Below are positions 42,501-50,661 of a DNA stretch of 64,000 bases, one piece after another (position 1 is the first letter of the stretch; each line of letters begins with the position of its first letter). Origin of the DNA: Methylobacterium organophilum (GTDB taxonomy: Bacteria > Pseudomonadota > Alphaproteobacteria > Rhizobiales > Beijerinckiaceae); the NCBI RefSeq assembly GCF_022179465.1, contig NZ_BPQV01000015.1:62001-126000 (forward strand), read 5' to 3'. The notes below the pieces were generated by a model. It saw nothing but the letters and a program-made list of their open reading frames with translations. It ran no database searches and was not told where the DNA came from. The translations under genes were made by a program, and so were the position numbers.

Positions 42501-42679
42501 TCGGACGGGGCGGCACCGCCCTGCGTGATCGTCACCGAGACGATCGGCACGTCGATGTTCGGCATGCGGGTGACCGCGAGCCCCCGGAAGCTGACGAGGC
42601 CGAGCACGACCAGCACGAGGAACAGGACGAGGGGCGCGATCGGATTCCGGATCGCCCAGGCGGAGATGTTCAGGCGCAT
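39584..42679 (-). CDS. RND multidrug/solvent efflux transporter
   Basis: A 1031-residue inner-membrane RND pump with 12 helices and two large periplasmic loops. The N-terminus is NISAWAIRNPIAPLVLFLVL. Proton-relay acids lie in helix 4 (TLVTGILVDDAIVEIENVV). The second half repeats the pattern with LVTKNAIMLVDFAVEEM. The family looks closer to MdtB/CzcA-like HAE pumps than to AcrB by its short terminal regions. It is last in a small protein-TetR-MFP-RND operon. Confidence 0.92.
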   Translation of the reverse strand: MRLNISAWAIRNPIAPLVLFLVLVVLGLVSFRGLAVTRMPNIDVPIVSVTITQGGAAPSELQTQVTKWVEDSIAGVRGVKHITSAITEGSSVTTVEFRLEVNTDRAVNDVKDAISKIRINLPRTIDEPIIQRVEITGLPILIYGVTSPAMTPADLSWFVEDKVARTLQGVKGVGGVERVGGVAREIRITPLPDRLLALGITAAEVNKQVRATSADLAGGRGEVGGREQSIRTLAASRTLRDLKATSIVLPGGRKVRLDDLATVEDSIEEPRTFARFNGAPVVAFAVSRGSGASDAEVAAGVEKKIAEFSESYPDIRFEEIDSSVLATRGSYASAMHTLMEGAALAVIVVFLFLRDWRATLIAAVALPLSVFPTFWAMDALGFTLNGISLLAITLVTGILVDDAIVEIENVVRHMRLGKSPYRAAIEGADEIGLAVIAITATLIAVFAPVSFMGGIAGRYFMQFGLTIAVSVFMSLLVARLITPLLAAYFLRDHGHAEEKEGPVMRAYTRLVGWSVRHKWITLMVGLALFAGSIMSTKLLPSGFIPKQDNARTLFMIELAPGARLPDTIAVADRVVARIRALPEVTSVFVDGGRQAGGKKETRLATLIVNLRPKSERAKRQWTLESEIAGLLAEEPDIRSWTLRDSGQRDLALVVSGPDVDVVTEIAARLQRDMAAIPHLVSVMSTAPLNRTELRIRPKEGAAADLGVSTDVIAETVRVGTIGDIGINLAKFNAKDRQVPIRVQLPESSRGAVSRLENLKVPAKNGTAVPLAAVADIELDQGPGAIEHYDRAVRVAVEANMEGSDALGSLIEQALATPTAKNLPPGVTIRQTGDAEIMQEVFSGFLMAMGAGIMMVYAVLVLLFGSFLQPLTILFSLPLSIGGAILGLLICHMPISMPVVIGILMLMGLVTKNAIMLVDFAVEEMRSGVDRVTAIVDAGRKRARPIVMTTIAMAAGMVPSAMALGIGGEFRAPMAVAVIAGLIVSTLLSLVFVPAVFLLMDSLSRLLGRLLGRFVGPRDEPGDRTQAAAGPA

Positions 42680-42709
42680 CGGGGCAACCCGTCGATGAGG
42701 TCCGGCGAG

Positions 42710-42731
42710 CCCGCGCGGATCTCCGCGCGGG
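42710..42731. other. Hairpin between MFP and RND genes
   Basis: A perfect 9-bp stem (CCCGCGCGG / CCGCGCGGG) with a 4-nt loop lies in the 60-nt gap inside the efflux operon. It may stabilise or attenuate the upstream part relative to the RND gene. Confidence 0.45.
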
Positions 42732-42739
42732 GGAGGGGG

Positions 42740-43960
42740 TCAGCGGGCGTCGGCCGTGGCCTGCGGCGAAGGCGCGGCGGCGACGGCCGCCGGGAGCGAG
42801 CCCTGCAGCGGCACGGGGCGGACCCGGTCGCCGTCCCGCAGGAAGCTGCCGGCGCGGGCCACGACCCGCTCGCCCTCGGTCAGGCCGGTGCGGATCTCGA
42901 TATCGTCCTCGTCGGACAGGCCGGTGCGGACATCGCGGGCCTCCACCTTGTCGTCGGCGACGACGAGCACGGAGCTGCGCTTGCCGCCGCCATAGAGGAC
43001 GGAGGCCTGGGGCACGGTGACCCCGTGGGTGCGGGCGAGCTCGACGGCGCCGCGGGCGAAGGTGCCGATGCGCAGGCGCGGATCGGGATCGAGGCGCACG
43101 CGGACCTTGCCGAGGCGGCTCGCCTTGTCGACCTCCGGATAGACCGCACGGACGCTGCCGGCGACGCGCTCGCCCGCGCCGATCTCGATGAAGGCCGGGT
43201 TGCCCTCGCGCAGGAGCGGCAACTTGGTCTCGATGATCTCGGCCTCCAGCTCGATCTCGCCGCGGGCGATCAGCCGGAACAGGGGCTCGGCGGCACTCGA
43301 TGCGGTCATGCCGACGCGGGCGGTGCGGCGGCTGACGATGCCGGCCTCCGGCGCGCGGATCTCCGTGCGGGCGAGGCGCAGCTCCAGTTCGTCGCGCACC
43401 GCCCGGGCCTGGGCCAGATCGGCCTTGGCGATGGCGAGCCCGTTGCGGGCGAAGGCGAGCTTGCCCTCGGCCTGGCGGAGGGCGGCGGTGCGGCTCTCCA
43501 TCGACGCGGCGGTCGTGTTGCCCGTCTGCATGAGCTGCCGGGCGCGCTCGTAGGCCAGGCGCGCCTCGGTCTCGGCGGCCTCCGCCTGCTCGATGCTGTT
43601 CTGGGCCTGGGGCACGGCGGCCGCCGCCTTCTCGATCAGCGCGTTCTGCTGGGCGAGTTGGCGGTCGATCAGGTCGCGGGAGAGCCGCGCGAGCACCTGC
43701 CCGCGCTCGACGCGCATGCCTTCCTCGGCGAGCAGGTCGACGATGCGGTAGCCGTCGATCTCGGGCGAGACCAGGATCTCGTCCCGCGGCACCAGCGTAC
43801 CGGTCACGACCACGCTCTCCACGATCTCGCGCCGGATCGCCTCGACCACGCTGACCACGGGCGCCGGAGCGACCTTCGCGGGGGCCGTCTCGGCCCCGGC
43901 GGGTGCGAGGCCCAGGGCCAGGAGCAGGAGGGCGGGGGCAAGCGCCCGAACGGACGTCAT
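42740..43960 (-). CDS. RND efflux periplasmic adaptor (MFP)
   Basis: A 406-residue adaptor with a signal peptide (ALAPALLLLALGLAPAGAETA). It has lipoyl halves at VTGTLVPRDEILVSPEIDGY and the mirrored IRAPEAGIVSRRTARVG, a helical hairpin between them (about 110-200), and a C-terminal membrane-proximal domain. It overlaps the TetR gene by 4 nt and precedes the RND pump, forming the standard pair. Confidence 0.92.
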   Translation of the reverse strand: MTSVRALAPALLLLALGLAPAGAETAPAKVAPAPVVSVVEAIRREIVESVVVTGTLVPRDEILVSPEIDGYRIVDLLAEEGMRVERGQVLARLSRDLIDRQLAQQNALIEKAAAAVPQAQNSIEQAEAAETEARLAYERARQLMQTGNTTAASMESRTAALRQAEGKLAFARNGLAIAKADLAQARAVRDELELRLARTEIRAPEAGIVSRRTARVGMTASSAAEPLFRLIARGEIELEAEIIETKLPLLREGNPAFIEIGAGERVAGSVRAVYPEVDKASRLGKVRVRLDPDPRLRIGTFARGAVELARTHGVTVPQASVLYGGGKRSSVLVVADDKVEARDVRTGLSDEDDIEIRTGLTEGERVVARAGSFLRDGDRVRPVPLQGSLPAAVAAAPSPQATADAR

Positions 43961-44586
43961 CGGCCGGTCTCCGTAGCGGCGCGGGGGAGCGAGCCGGACA
44001 GGCCCGCATCGATCAGGGCGTGAAGCTGCGCCACCGCCGGGCCGGCATCGTAGTCGGGTGTCAGGGCCCGGCTGACGATGATGCCCTTCATCAGCGGCGC
44101 GACGGCGTCGAACAGGGCCGCCGGGTCGCAGGCCGGGGAGGTCTTGATCGACTCGAACATCTCGATGAGCCAGGTCCGTCCCTCCTCGTCGCCCCGCTCG
44201 ACCAGAGCGCGGATGGCCGGGTTGCGGGTCGCCTCCGCCCAGAGGTCGAGGCGCAGCACCGCCGCTTCGCGGGTGAGGTCGTGGAAGAAGCGGGCGAGAA
44301 CGGTCATCAGGACGGCGCGCTTGTCGCCGGCCCGCTCCATCGCCTCGACCAGGACTGCGCCGCGCTCCCGATCGCGCTCGGCGAGGCCGAGGACGATCGC
44401 CTCCTTGGATTCGAAGTAGCGATAGAAGTTGCCCGGGCTCATCGAAGCCTCCCGGGCGAGGTCGAGCATGGTGGTGCGGTGGAAGCCGTTGCGCACGAAG
44501 CAGGCTTCCGCCGCGTCGAGGATCTGCGCGCGCCGGGCGGACGAGCCGTTCCGGGTGTCGGCGATCGCCTGGGCCTGCAGGCTCAC
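43957..44586 (-). CDS. TetR/AcrR regulator of the RND operon
   Basis: A 209-residue repressor with a typical HTH (RRAQILDAAEACFVRNGFHR, LAREASMSPGNFYRYFESKE). It overlaps the upstream small membrane-protein gene and the downstream adaptor gene by 4 nt each, so the regulator is co-translated with the pump it probably controls. Palindromes at 44930-44969 are likely operators. Confidence 0.9.
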   Translation of the reverse strand: MSLQAQAIADTRNGSSARRAQILDAAEACFVRNGFHRTTMLDLAREASMSPGNFYRYFESKEAIVLGLAERDRERGAVLVEAMERAGDKRAVLMTVLARFFHDLTREAAVLRLDLWAEATRNPAIRALVERGDEEGRTWLIEMFESIKTSPACDPAALFDAVAPLMKGIIVSRALTPDYDAGPAVAQLHALIDAGLSGSLPRAATETGR

Positions 44587-44900
44587 GAAGCGGCGTCCTT
44601 CGCCGCGGCCACGGGCTGCAGGCGGCTCTGGTCCTTGCCCGGATCCCGGCCGAACTCCGCGCCGAGAGGGACCGTGCCGCAGGCCTGCGGCCGGTCGACG
44701 AGATCGGCGCAGATTCGCGCCTGCCAGCCCTTGGGGCCTGTGCCGCTCCAGACGACGAGCGCCGCCCAGGCGACGGCCATCACCGCCAGCACCGCAAGAT
44801 TGCCGCCGCGGCAGAGGTCGCGGAGCTGCCGCAGGGCGCCGCCCGGCCCATCGCCGGCCACGGGTGCAGGGGAGCGGAGGGTTGTGTGAGGGGCGCGCAT
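44583..44900 (-). CDS. Small membrane protein leading the RND operon
   Basis: A 105-residue protein from ATG 44900, with GGGAGG 5 nt upstream. The longer frame to ATG 44942 would start inside the operator palindrome and is not favoured. One hydrophobic helix lies near residues 33-52 (LAVLAVMAVAWAALVVW), followed by a periplasmic tail with two Cys (ARICADLVDRPQACG) that may form a disulfide. Function unknown. Co-translation with TetR suggests a role linked to efflux or its regulation. Confidence 0.6.
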   Translation of the reverse strand: MRAPHTTLRSPAPVAGDGPGGALRQLRDLCRGGNLAVLAVMAVAWAALVVWSGTGPKGWQARICADLVDRPQACGTVPLGAEFGRDPGKDQSRLQPVAAAKDAAS

Positions 44901-44929
44901 CCAGGCCTCCCGGGACTGCGAGGCATCAT

Positions 44930-44969
44930 AATGAACGTTCATTCTCGCCGCAAGAATGAATGTACATTC
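44930..44969. promoter_or_regulatory. Tandem palindromes upstream of the RND operon
   Basis: AATGAACGTTCATT (44930-44943) is a perfect 14-bp palindrome. GAATGTACATTC (44958-44969) is a related 12-bp palindrome, 28 bp away centre to centre. They lie 29-69 nt upstream of the first gene of the TetR-containing operon and upstream of the oppositely oriented oxidoreductase genes, so the TetR protein may control both sides. Confidence 0.7.
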
Positions 44970-45100
44970 TCAGATTGCCGGATCCGAGGCGGGCATCGTC
45001 GCCGCACCTTGGAGCCGATCGAGGAGATGTGAGGTTTGCCCCGGGTGAGCCCTCGGGCCGGCTTGGCGCTGGCCGTCCCCCATCAGGTTCGGAGAGCGCG

Positions 45101-45736
45101 ATGCCACGTCTGGGAGATCTCGACTTCAACCGGAGGGACCTGATGGTCGGCGCCTCCGCGGTGGCGACCCTGGCCGCGATGCCCGCGCGCGCGGGCGCCA
45201 CGGCCGCTGACGCGGACGTGCCGGTCCTGGCGAAGGTCGCCTTCACGGTGAACGGACAGCGGCGGGAGTTGGAGCTCGACACCCGCACCAGCCTGCTCGA
45301 TGCGGCGCGGGAGCACCTGCACCTGACCGGCTCCAAGAAGGGCTGCGACCACGGCCAGTGCGGCGCCTGCACCATGATCGTCGACGGGCGGCGCATCAAT
45401 GCCTGCCTGACCCTCGCGGTCATGCATCAGGGCAGCACGATCACCACGATCGAGGGGCTCGGGCGCCCCGACGACCTGCATCCGATGCAGGCCGCCTTCA
45501 TCAAGCATGACGGCTACCAGTGCGGGTACTGCACGCCCGGCCAGATCTGTTCCGGCGTGGCGGTGCTCGACGAGATCAAGGCCGGCATTCCGAGCCACGT
45601 CACCGCCGACCTGAACGCCGCCGCGGCGGTGACCGAGGACGAGATCCGCGAGCGCATGAGCGGCAATATCTGCCGCTGCGGCGCCTATTCCAACATCGTC
45701 TCGGCGATGACCGAGGTCGCCGGGAGGCGCGCATGA
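45101..45736 (+). CDS. paoA: Aldehyde oxidoreductase 2Fe-2S subunit (PaoA-like, Tat-exported)
   Basis: A 211-residue small subunit of a xanthine-oxidase-family enzyme. The start is ATG 45101 after GGAGAG. A Tat-type signal is present ([22 protein letters not shown]). The two [2Fe-2S] clusters are bound by [15 protein letters not shown]...C and CGYCTPGQI...GNICRCGAY. It overlaps the FAD subunit by 4 nt. Periplasmic PaoABC of E. coli oxidises aromatic aldehydes; this complex probably detoxifies aldehydes likewise. Confidence 0.92.
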   Translation: MPRLGDLDFNRRDLMVGASAVATLAAMPARAGATAADADVPVLAKVAFTVNGQRRELELDTRTSLLDAAREHLHLTGSKKGCDHGQCGACTMIVDGRRINACLTLAVMHQGSTITTIEGLGRPDDLHPMQAAFIKHDGYQCGYCTPGQICSGVAVLDEIKAGIPSHVTADLNAAAAVTEDEIRERMSGNICRCGAYSNIVSAMTEVAGRRA

Positions 45737-46683
45737 AATCCTTCACTTACGAGCGCCCCGACACCCCGGCGGCGGCCGCGGCTGCCGTGGCCCGCAGGCC
45801 GGAGGCCAAGTTCATCGCCGGCGGCACGAACCTGCTCGACCTGATGAAGCTGCAGATCGAGACACCGGCGCATCTCGTCGACGTGAACGGGCTCGGCCTG
45901 GACCGGATCGAGCCGACGTCCGAGGGGGGCCTGCGCATCGGCGCCCTGGTGCGCAACACCGATCTCGCCGCCGATCCGCGCGTGCGCCGGGACTACGCGG
46001 TGCTCTCCCGCGCCCTGCTCGCCGGCGCCTCCGGGCAGCTGCGCAACAAGGCGACGACCGCCGGAAATCTGCTCCAGCGCACCCGCTGCCCGTATTTCTA
46101 CGACACCGCGCAGCCCTGCAACAAACGCCAGCCCGGCTCCGGCTGCGGGGCGCTCGACGGTGTCAGCCGGCAGCTCGCGGTCATCGGCGGCAGCGAGGCC
46201 TGCATCGCGACGAATCCGGGGGACATGGCGGTGGCCCTGCGCGTCCTCGACGCGACCGTCGAGACCGTCGAAGCCGCGGGGACCGAACGGACGATCGGCA
46301 TCGCCGACTTCCACCGTCTGCCCGGCGACAGGCCGGAGGTCGACACCACCCTCAGGCCCGGCGAACTCGTCACCGCGGTGACCCTGCCGAAGCCAGTCGG
46401 CGGAACGCAAGTCTACCGCAAGGTCCGCGATCGGGCCTCCTACGCCTTCGCCCTCGTCTCGGTGGCGGCGATCGTCCAGCGGGACGGCACGGGCCGCGTG
46501 GCCTTCGGCGGATTGGCGCACAAGCCCTGGCGGGTCGAGGCCGCCGAGGCCGACCTGCCCCGCGGGGCGAAGGCGGTCGCCGAGGGCGTTCTGTCGGGCG
46601 CCAGGCCCACCCGCGACAATGCCTACAAGCTGAAGCTCGCCGAGCGGACCCTCGGTGCCGCGCTCAACCAGGCGAGGATCTGA
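45733..46683 (+). CDS. paoB: Aldehyde oxidoreductase FAD subunit (PaoB-like)
   Basis: A 316-residue FAD-binding subunit of the molybdenum hydroxylase complex. FAD contacts are seen in [16 protein letters not shown] and [13 protein letters not shown]. The insertion [20 protein letters not shown] with several cysteines matches the extra 4Fe-4S cluster found in PaoB-type subunits. No own signal peptide is seen; it would be exported with PaoA. ATG 45733 overlaps the upstream stop. Confidence 0.92.
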   Translation: MKSFTYERPDTPAAAAAAVARRPEAKFIAGGTNLLDLMKLQIETPAHLVDVNGLGLDRIEPTSEGGLRIGALVRNTDLAADPRVRRDYAVLSRALLAGASGQLRNKATTAGNLLQRTRCPYFYDTAQPCNKRQPGSGCGALDGVSRQLAVIGGSEACIATNPGDMAVALRVLDATVETVEAAGTERTIGIADFHRLPGDRPEVDTTLRPGELVTAVTLPKPVGGTQVYRKVRDRASYAFALVSVAAIVQRDGTGRVAFGGLAHKPWRVEAAEADLPRGAKAVAEGVLSGARPTRDNAYKLKLAERTLGAALNQARI

Positions 46684-46686
46684 GCC

Positions 46687-48906
46687 ATGAAGTTCGACAC
46701 CCCCGCCGGCCAGAACCCGATCGACCAGCTCAAGGTCGTCGGCAAGCCCACCGACCGGATCGACGGCCGGTTCAAGACCACCGGCACCGCGCCCTACGCC
46801 TATGAGCGCCACGACGTCGTGCCCGGGCAGGCCTATGGCTACGTGCTCGGCGCCGGCATCGCGAAGGGGCGGGTGCGCCGCATCGACGTCGCCGCGGCGG
46901 AGCGGGCGCCGGGTGTCCTCGCGGTCGTGACGACGCTGGACATGCCGAAGCTCGGCCTCGGCCGGATGAACACCGCCAGCCTGTTCGGCGGCGACGCGAT
47001 CCAGCACTATCACCAGGCCATCGCGGTCGTGGTGGCCGAGAGTTTCGAGCAGGCCCGCGCCGCCGCCTTCCTGATCCGGGCCGACTACGCGCCGGAACCC
47101 GGCACGTTCGACCTGGCGCGGGAGGCCGCGGCCGCCAAGCCCGTGACGGCCGGGAGCGGCGAAGGCAGCGGCAGCGGCGGCGAGGACCGGACCGGCGATT
47201 TCGAGGGCGCCTTCGCCCGGGCCCCCGTTCAGCTCGACGAGACCTACACGACCCCCGACGAGAGCCACGCCATGATGGAGCCGCATGCGACCATCGCGGC
47301 CTGGGAGGGCGACAAGCTCACCCTCTGGACCTCGAACCAGATGATCGCCTGGGGCAAGGAGAGCGTCGCCAAGATCCTGGGGCTCCCGAAGGAGAACGTC
47401 CGGCTCGACTCGCCCTATATCGGCGGCGGCTTCGGCGGAAAGCTGTTCGTGCGCTCCGACGCGGTGCTCGCCGCGCTCGCGGCCAAGGCCGCGAAGCGCC
47501 CGGTCAAGGTGGCGCTGACCCGTCCCCTCATCGCCAACAACACCACGCATCGGCCCGCCACGATCCAGCGCGTCCGCATCGGCGCGACGGCGGAGGGGAC
47601 AATCACGGCCATCGCGCACGAGAGCACCTCCGGGAACCTGCCGGACGGCCGGCCGGAGACCGCGGTCGACCAGACCAAGCTGCTCTATGCGGGGGCGAAC
47701 CGCCTGACCGCCCTGCGGCTCGCCCATCTCGACCTGCCCGAAGGCAACGCCATGCGCGCGCCGGGGGAGGCGCCGGGCCTCATGGCGCTGGAGATCGCCA
47801 TGGACGAGATGGCCGAGAAGCTCGGCCTCGACCCGGTCGCGTTCCGGCTGCGGAACGACACGCAGGTCGATCCGGGCAAGCCGGAGCGTCCCTTCTCCCA
47901 CCGCGATCTCGCCGGCTGCCTCACGCTCGGGGCCGAGCGCTTCGGCTGGGCCCGGCGCAACCCGAAGCCCGGCCAGGTCCGGGACGGCCACTGGCGCGTC
48001 GGCATCGGCATGGCCGCCGGCTTCCGCAACAACCTGCTGACCAAGTCGGGCGCCCGCGTCCGGCTCGGCCGCGACGGCCGCGTGACGGTCGAGACCGACA
48101 TGACCGATATCGGCACCGGCACCTACACCATCATCGGCCAGACCGCGGCGGAGATGATGGGCGTGCCGCTCGACCGCGTCGTGGTCCGCCTCGGCGATTC
48201 CGCGTTCCCGGCCTCGGCCGGCTCCGGGGGCCAGTGGGGCGCCAACAATTCCACCGCCGGCGTCTACGCGGCCTGCGTGAAGCTCCGGGAGGCGGTGGCC
48301 CAGCGGCTCGGCATCAACTCCACCGACGCCGTTTTCGCCGACGGCGCGGTTCGCGCCGGCAACCGCGCCACGCCCCTGGCCGAGGCGGCCTCCGCGGGCG
48401 AGCTCGTCGGGGAGGACGTCATCGAGTACGGCGACCTCTCCAAGAAGCAGCAGCAATCGACCTTCGCCGGCCATTTCGTCGAGGTCGCGGTCGATGCCGA
48501 CACTGCCGAGATCCGGGTGCGGCGGATGCTGGCGGTCTGCTCGGCGGGGCGGATCCTCAACCCGAAATCGGCCCGCAGCCAGGTCATCGGCGGGATGACC
48601 ATGGGCGTCGGCGGCGCCCTGATGGAGGAGCTCACCGTCGACAAGCGGCGCGGCTTCTTCGTCAATCACGACCTGGCCGGCTACGAGGTGCCGGTCCATG
48701 CCGACATCCCGCATCAGGAGGTGATCTTCCTCGACGAGGTCGACCCGCAATCCTCGCCGATGAAGGCCAAGGGGGTGGGCGAGCTCGGCATCTGCGGCGT
48801 CGGCGCGGCGGTCGCGAACGCTGTCTACAACGCCACCGGCGTGCGGGTGCGGGATTACCCGATCACCCTCGACAAGCTCCTCGACCACATGCCCGACGCG
48901 GCCTGA
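46687..48906 (+). CDS. paoC: Aldehyde oxidoreductase molybdopterin subunit (PaoC-like)
   Basis: A 739-residue catalytic subunit. The molybdenum-cofactor domains carry SPYIGGGFGGKLFVRSDAVL, MRAPGEAPG, GSGGQWGANNSTAGV and the catalytic glutamate in AKGVGELGICG near the C-terminus. It starts 3 nt after paoB. A Gly/Ser/Glu-rich loop (about 155-170) interrupts the N-terminal domain. Known relatives need molybdopterin cytosine dinucleotide and a dedicated chaperone (PaoD); no paoD follows here. Confidence 0.93.
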   Translation: MKFDTPAGQNPIDQLKVVGKPTDRIDGRFKTTGTAPYAYERHDVVPGQAYGYVLGAGIAKGRVRRIDVAAAERAPGVLAVVTTLDMPKLGLGRMNTASLFGGDAIQHYHQAIAVVVAESFEQARAAAFLIRADYAPEPGTFDLAREAAAAKPVTAGSGEGSGSGGEDRTGDFEGAFARAPVQLDETYTTPDESHAMMEPHATIAAWEGDKLTLWTSNQMIAWGKESVAKILGLPKENVRLDSPYIGGGFGGKLFVRSDAVLAALAAKAAKRPVKVALTRPLIANNTTHRPATIQRVRIGATAEGTITAIAHESTSGNLPDGRPETAVDQTKLLYAGANRLTALRLAHLDLPEGNAMRAPGEAPGLMALEIAMDEMAEKLGLDPVAFRLRNDTQVDPGKPERPFSHRDLAGCLTLGAERFGWARRNPKPGQVRDGHWRVGIGMAAGFRNNLLTKSGARVRLGRDGRVTVETDMTDIGTGTYTIIGQTAAEMMGVPLDRVVVRLGDSAFPASAGSGGQWGANNSTAGVYAACVKLREAVAQRLGINSTDAVFADGAVRAGNRATPLAEAASAGELVGEDVIEYGDLSKKQQQSTFAGHFVEVAVDADTAEIRVRRMLAVCSAGRILNPKSARSQVIGGMTMGVGGALMEELTVDKRRGFFVNHDLAGYEVPVHADIPHQEVIFLDEVDPQSSPMKAKGVGELGICGVGAAVANAVYNATGVRVRDYPITLDKLLDHMPDAA

Positions 48907-48913
48907 CCGGGCG

Positions 48914-48942
48914 GGCGGACGCGCGCCGGAGCGCCGTCCGCC
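48914..48942 (+). terminator. Hairpin after paoC
   Basis: Stem GGCGGACG / CGTCCGCC (8 bp) with an inner GCGC/GCGC pair begins 8 nt after the paoC stop and is followed by TCTGT. Likely operon terminator. Confidence 0.6.
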
Positions 48943-49134
48943 TCTGTCATCGGGAAGACGAACGCGACCGCGGTCATGAATTCAAAATCATGTGAAGCCT
49001 CGAAACCTCCGCATTCTACCCATTTCGAGCCGCTAGACAGACTTGACGGCAGGGCGTAATCGCCGGCCCGCAATCGATTGACACGCAATCAACAGCGAGT
49101 CGTCGCGTCCTGCGACATCCCTTGGCGGCCGCCC

Positions 49135-49359
49135 GTGTACAAAGACTCGAAGCTCGATACGGAAATCCTGTTCGCGACGGCCGACGCAACCTGGTGGTCC
49201 GAGGCGGCGCGGGTTCTCGATCTGAATCCGGACGATCCGGACCTGACCCGGGTTCCCGCCGCGCGCGGGGAGCCCGATACCGTGCTGCGCCTGGCCTTCG
49301 ATGTCCGGGAGCGGGCCTACGGCATGTTGCTAGGCGCGATCCGGCGCAGCCTGCATTGA
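49135..49359 (+). CDS. Small hypothetical protein
   Basis: About 74 residues from GTG 49135 (VYKDSKLDTEILFA); the frame stays open back to TTG 49078 (93 residues). It is acidic, with ATWWSEAARVLDLNPDDPDL and ends in LLGAIRRSLH. No membrane segment and no recognised domain. A hairpin at 49371-49388 directly after the stop supports a real transcript. Start uncertain. Confidence 0.45.
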   Translation: MYKDSKLDTEILFATADATWWSEAARVLDLNPDDPDLTRVPAARGEPDTVLRLAFDVRERAYGMLLGAIRRSLH

Positions 49360-49370
49360 TGAACTGAATG

Positions 49371-49388
49371 GATCCGGTTTCCCGGATC
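49371..49388 (+). terminator. Hairpin after the small hypothetical gene
   Basis: A 7-bp stem GATCCGG / CCGGATC with a 4-nt loop, followed by TTCCCTCT, 12 nt after the stop at 49359. A second hairpin (CGATAAA / TTTATCG, 49438-49458) follows 50 nt later. Confidence 0.5.
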
Positions 49389-49502
49389 TTCCCTCTGCGT
49401 GATCCGATGATCTCGCGGAATTTTTCTACGCCGGCGCCGATAAATGTTCAGTTTATCGGATCTTAACCACAAGTAATGCTTCCCTCATGGTCCGCGTGAC
49501 TG

Positions 49503-49520
49503 AGCGCGTTCCGCGCTTTT
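49503..49520 (+). terminator. Intrinsic-type terminator hairpin
   Basis: AGCGCG-TTC-CGCGCT followed by TTT: one of the few hairpins in the window with a short U-run. It lies between the hypothetical gene and the small membrane peptide at 49570. Confidence 0.5.
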
Positions 49521-49569
49521 CCGGCGGGGGGAAGCTCCTGTATGAAGCTTGAGAAGGAGCTTTCCACAA

Positions 49570-49716
49570 ATGAGCGCCAGGGAATATTCGACAGCCTACA
49601 TGGCGCTCGTCGCTCCGCAGACACCGATTCCCGGCATCGTGATGACCTCCCTCTCGATCGCGCTGTGGCTGGTGGTGTCCTATGCCGAAGGCCGGCCCGT
49701 CTGGTTCCTGAACTAG
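49570..49716 (+). CDS. Very small single-pass membrane peptide
   Basis: 48 residues, from ATG 49570 with AAGGAG about 9 nt upstream. A helix of about 17 residues (IVMTSLSIALWLVVSYA) is flanked by MSAREYSTAYM and EGRPVWFLN. The good RBS and membrane-like composition argue for a real gene; nothing indicates function. Confidence 0.45.
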   Translation: MSAREYSTAYMALVAPQTPIPGIVMTSLSIALWLVVSYAEGRPVWFLN

Positions 49717-49796
49717 CGCGCCTTCCCTGAGGCGGCCCCGGTTCCCGGAACGGCGACGGGTCGAAACAGGACCCCCGGAACGCCCGCCGGCACTCT

Positions 49797-50024
49797 CTAC
49801 GAGTCGGTCTTGTGCATCATATAGGCGCCCAGCAGATATCCGCCCTGAAGGGATGTCAGGAGCGCGAAGGCGATGACTACATTGATGAGAGATGTCTTCC
49901 CTAGAATGATGCATGTCGCGGCATAAGTGATCGCTACAATTGCGCTGCAGAAGAGCAGGCTTGTCACACGCAGATAATAGCCAATAACAAGGCCAATAAA
50001 AAACAATAACAGTGATATCAGCAT
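49797..50024 (-). CDS. Small two- or three-helix membrane protein
   Basis: 75 residues from ATG 50024 (MLISLLLFFIGLVIGYYL); GAGGCAGG lies about 8 nt upstream, so the nine-residue longer form is not needed. Two to three hydrophobic helices fill nearly the whole protein; the end is MMHKTDS. Codon use is much more AT-rich (ATA, TTA, AAT) than in neighbouring genes, suggesting acquired DNA. Function unknown. Confidence 0.5.
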   Translation of the reverse strand: MLISLLLFFIGLVIGYYLRVTSLLFCSAIVAITYAATCIILGKTSLINVVIAFALLTSLQGGYLLGAYMMHKTDS

Positions 50025-50661
50025 GTGAGCCTGCCTCGCTCGCTGCCCCACGTCATGATAATGTATCGGGACAGGATCTGTGCTCCGTCTTTGTGACGCT
50101 GCGTCGTCATGGTTGATCGATCGTGAATCGCGGCGTGCCGCTCTGAGGTTTGGTTAACCTTTTGATCCTTGCGTTCGAGGGTTGCGGGCGGTGATAGCCC
50201 GCAGCAGGTGATCGATGTCCGATGTCGGTCGTCGATGAACAGGGCGCAAGGCGACGTTACCTATCGTGCGGCAGGTTTCGCTCAAGGTCGCGAAGAAAAT
50301 CGAGCGTAGCGTAGATCCGTTATATGATGACATCAATTTATATAAAAATAGCGCAAGATTCGGCGCTTTCCCCGGTGGCGCGATAGGTCCGCAAAGGTGC
50401 TTTTCATCCAGAGCACATATTGAAAGATATTTTCCATACTATGCGATCAGGGTTGATTTAGGATAAGCCCCGTTCGAGCAAGCCTGTGTTACGCCAGTTC
50501 GTCCGCTTCATCGGCGCGGAGTTTCTTCGGAGGCTAAATCGCTTCTTGAGACGGCTTCGTCCGAGAGGAGCGAGCGTCCGCTCGGTCCGTTTTCGTGACG
50601 GCTCTGCGAGGCAATCGAAGTCTTCAACCCACCTCCCGGTGGAAGGGGTGAATGGCGCGCA
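50025..50661. other. AT-rich intergenic stretch without a confident gene
   Basis: 637 nt. A perfect hairpin (TGCGGGC / GCCCGCA, loop 7) is at 50183-50203. The part around 50310-50460 is strikingly AT-rich for this genome. A 66-codon frame (50266-50466) exists but shows no domain, RBS or genome-like codon use, so I do not call it. The last 150 nt should hold the promoter of the LysR gene. Confidence 0.5.

Noticed and set aside
50266-50466. 66-residue ORF in the AT-rich patch
   Set aside because: No RBS, no recognisable domain and codon use unlike any neighbour; kept only as part of the intergenic description.
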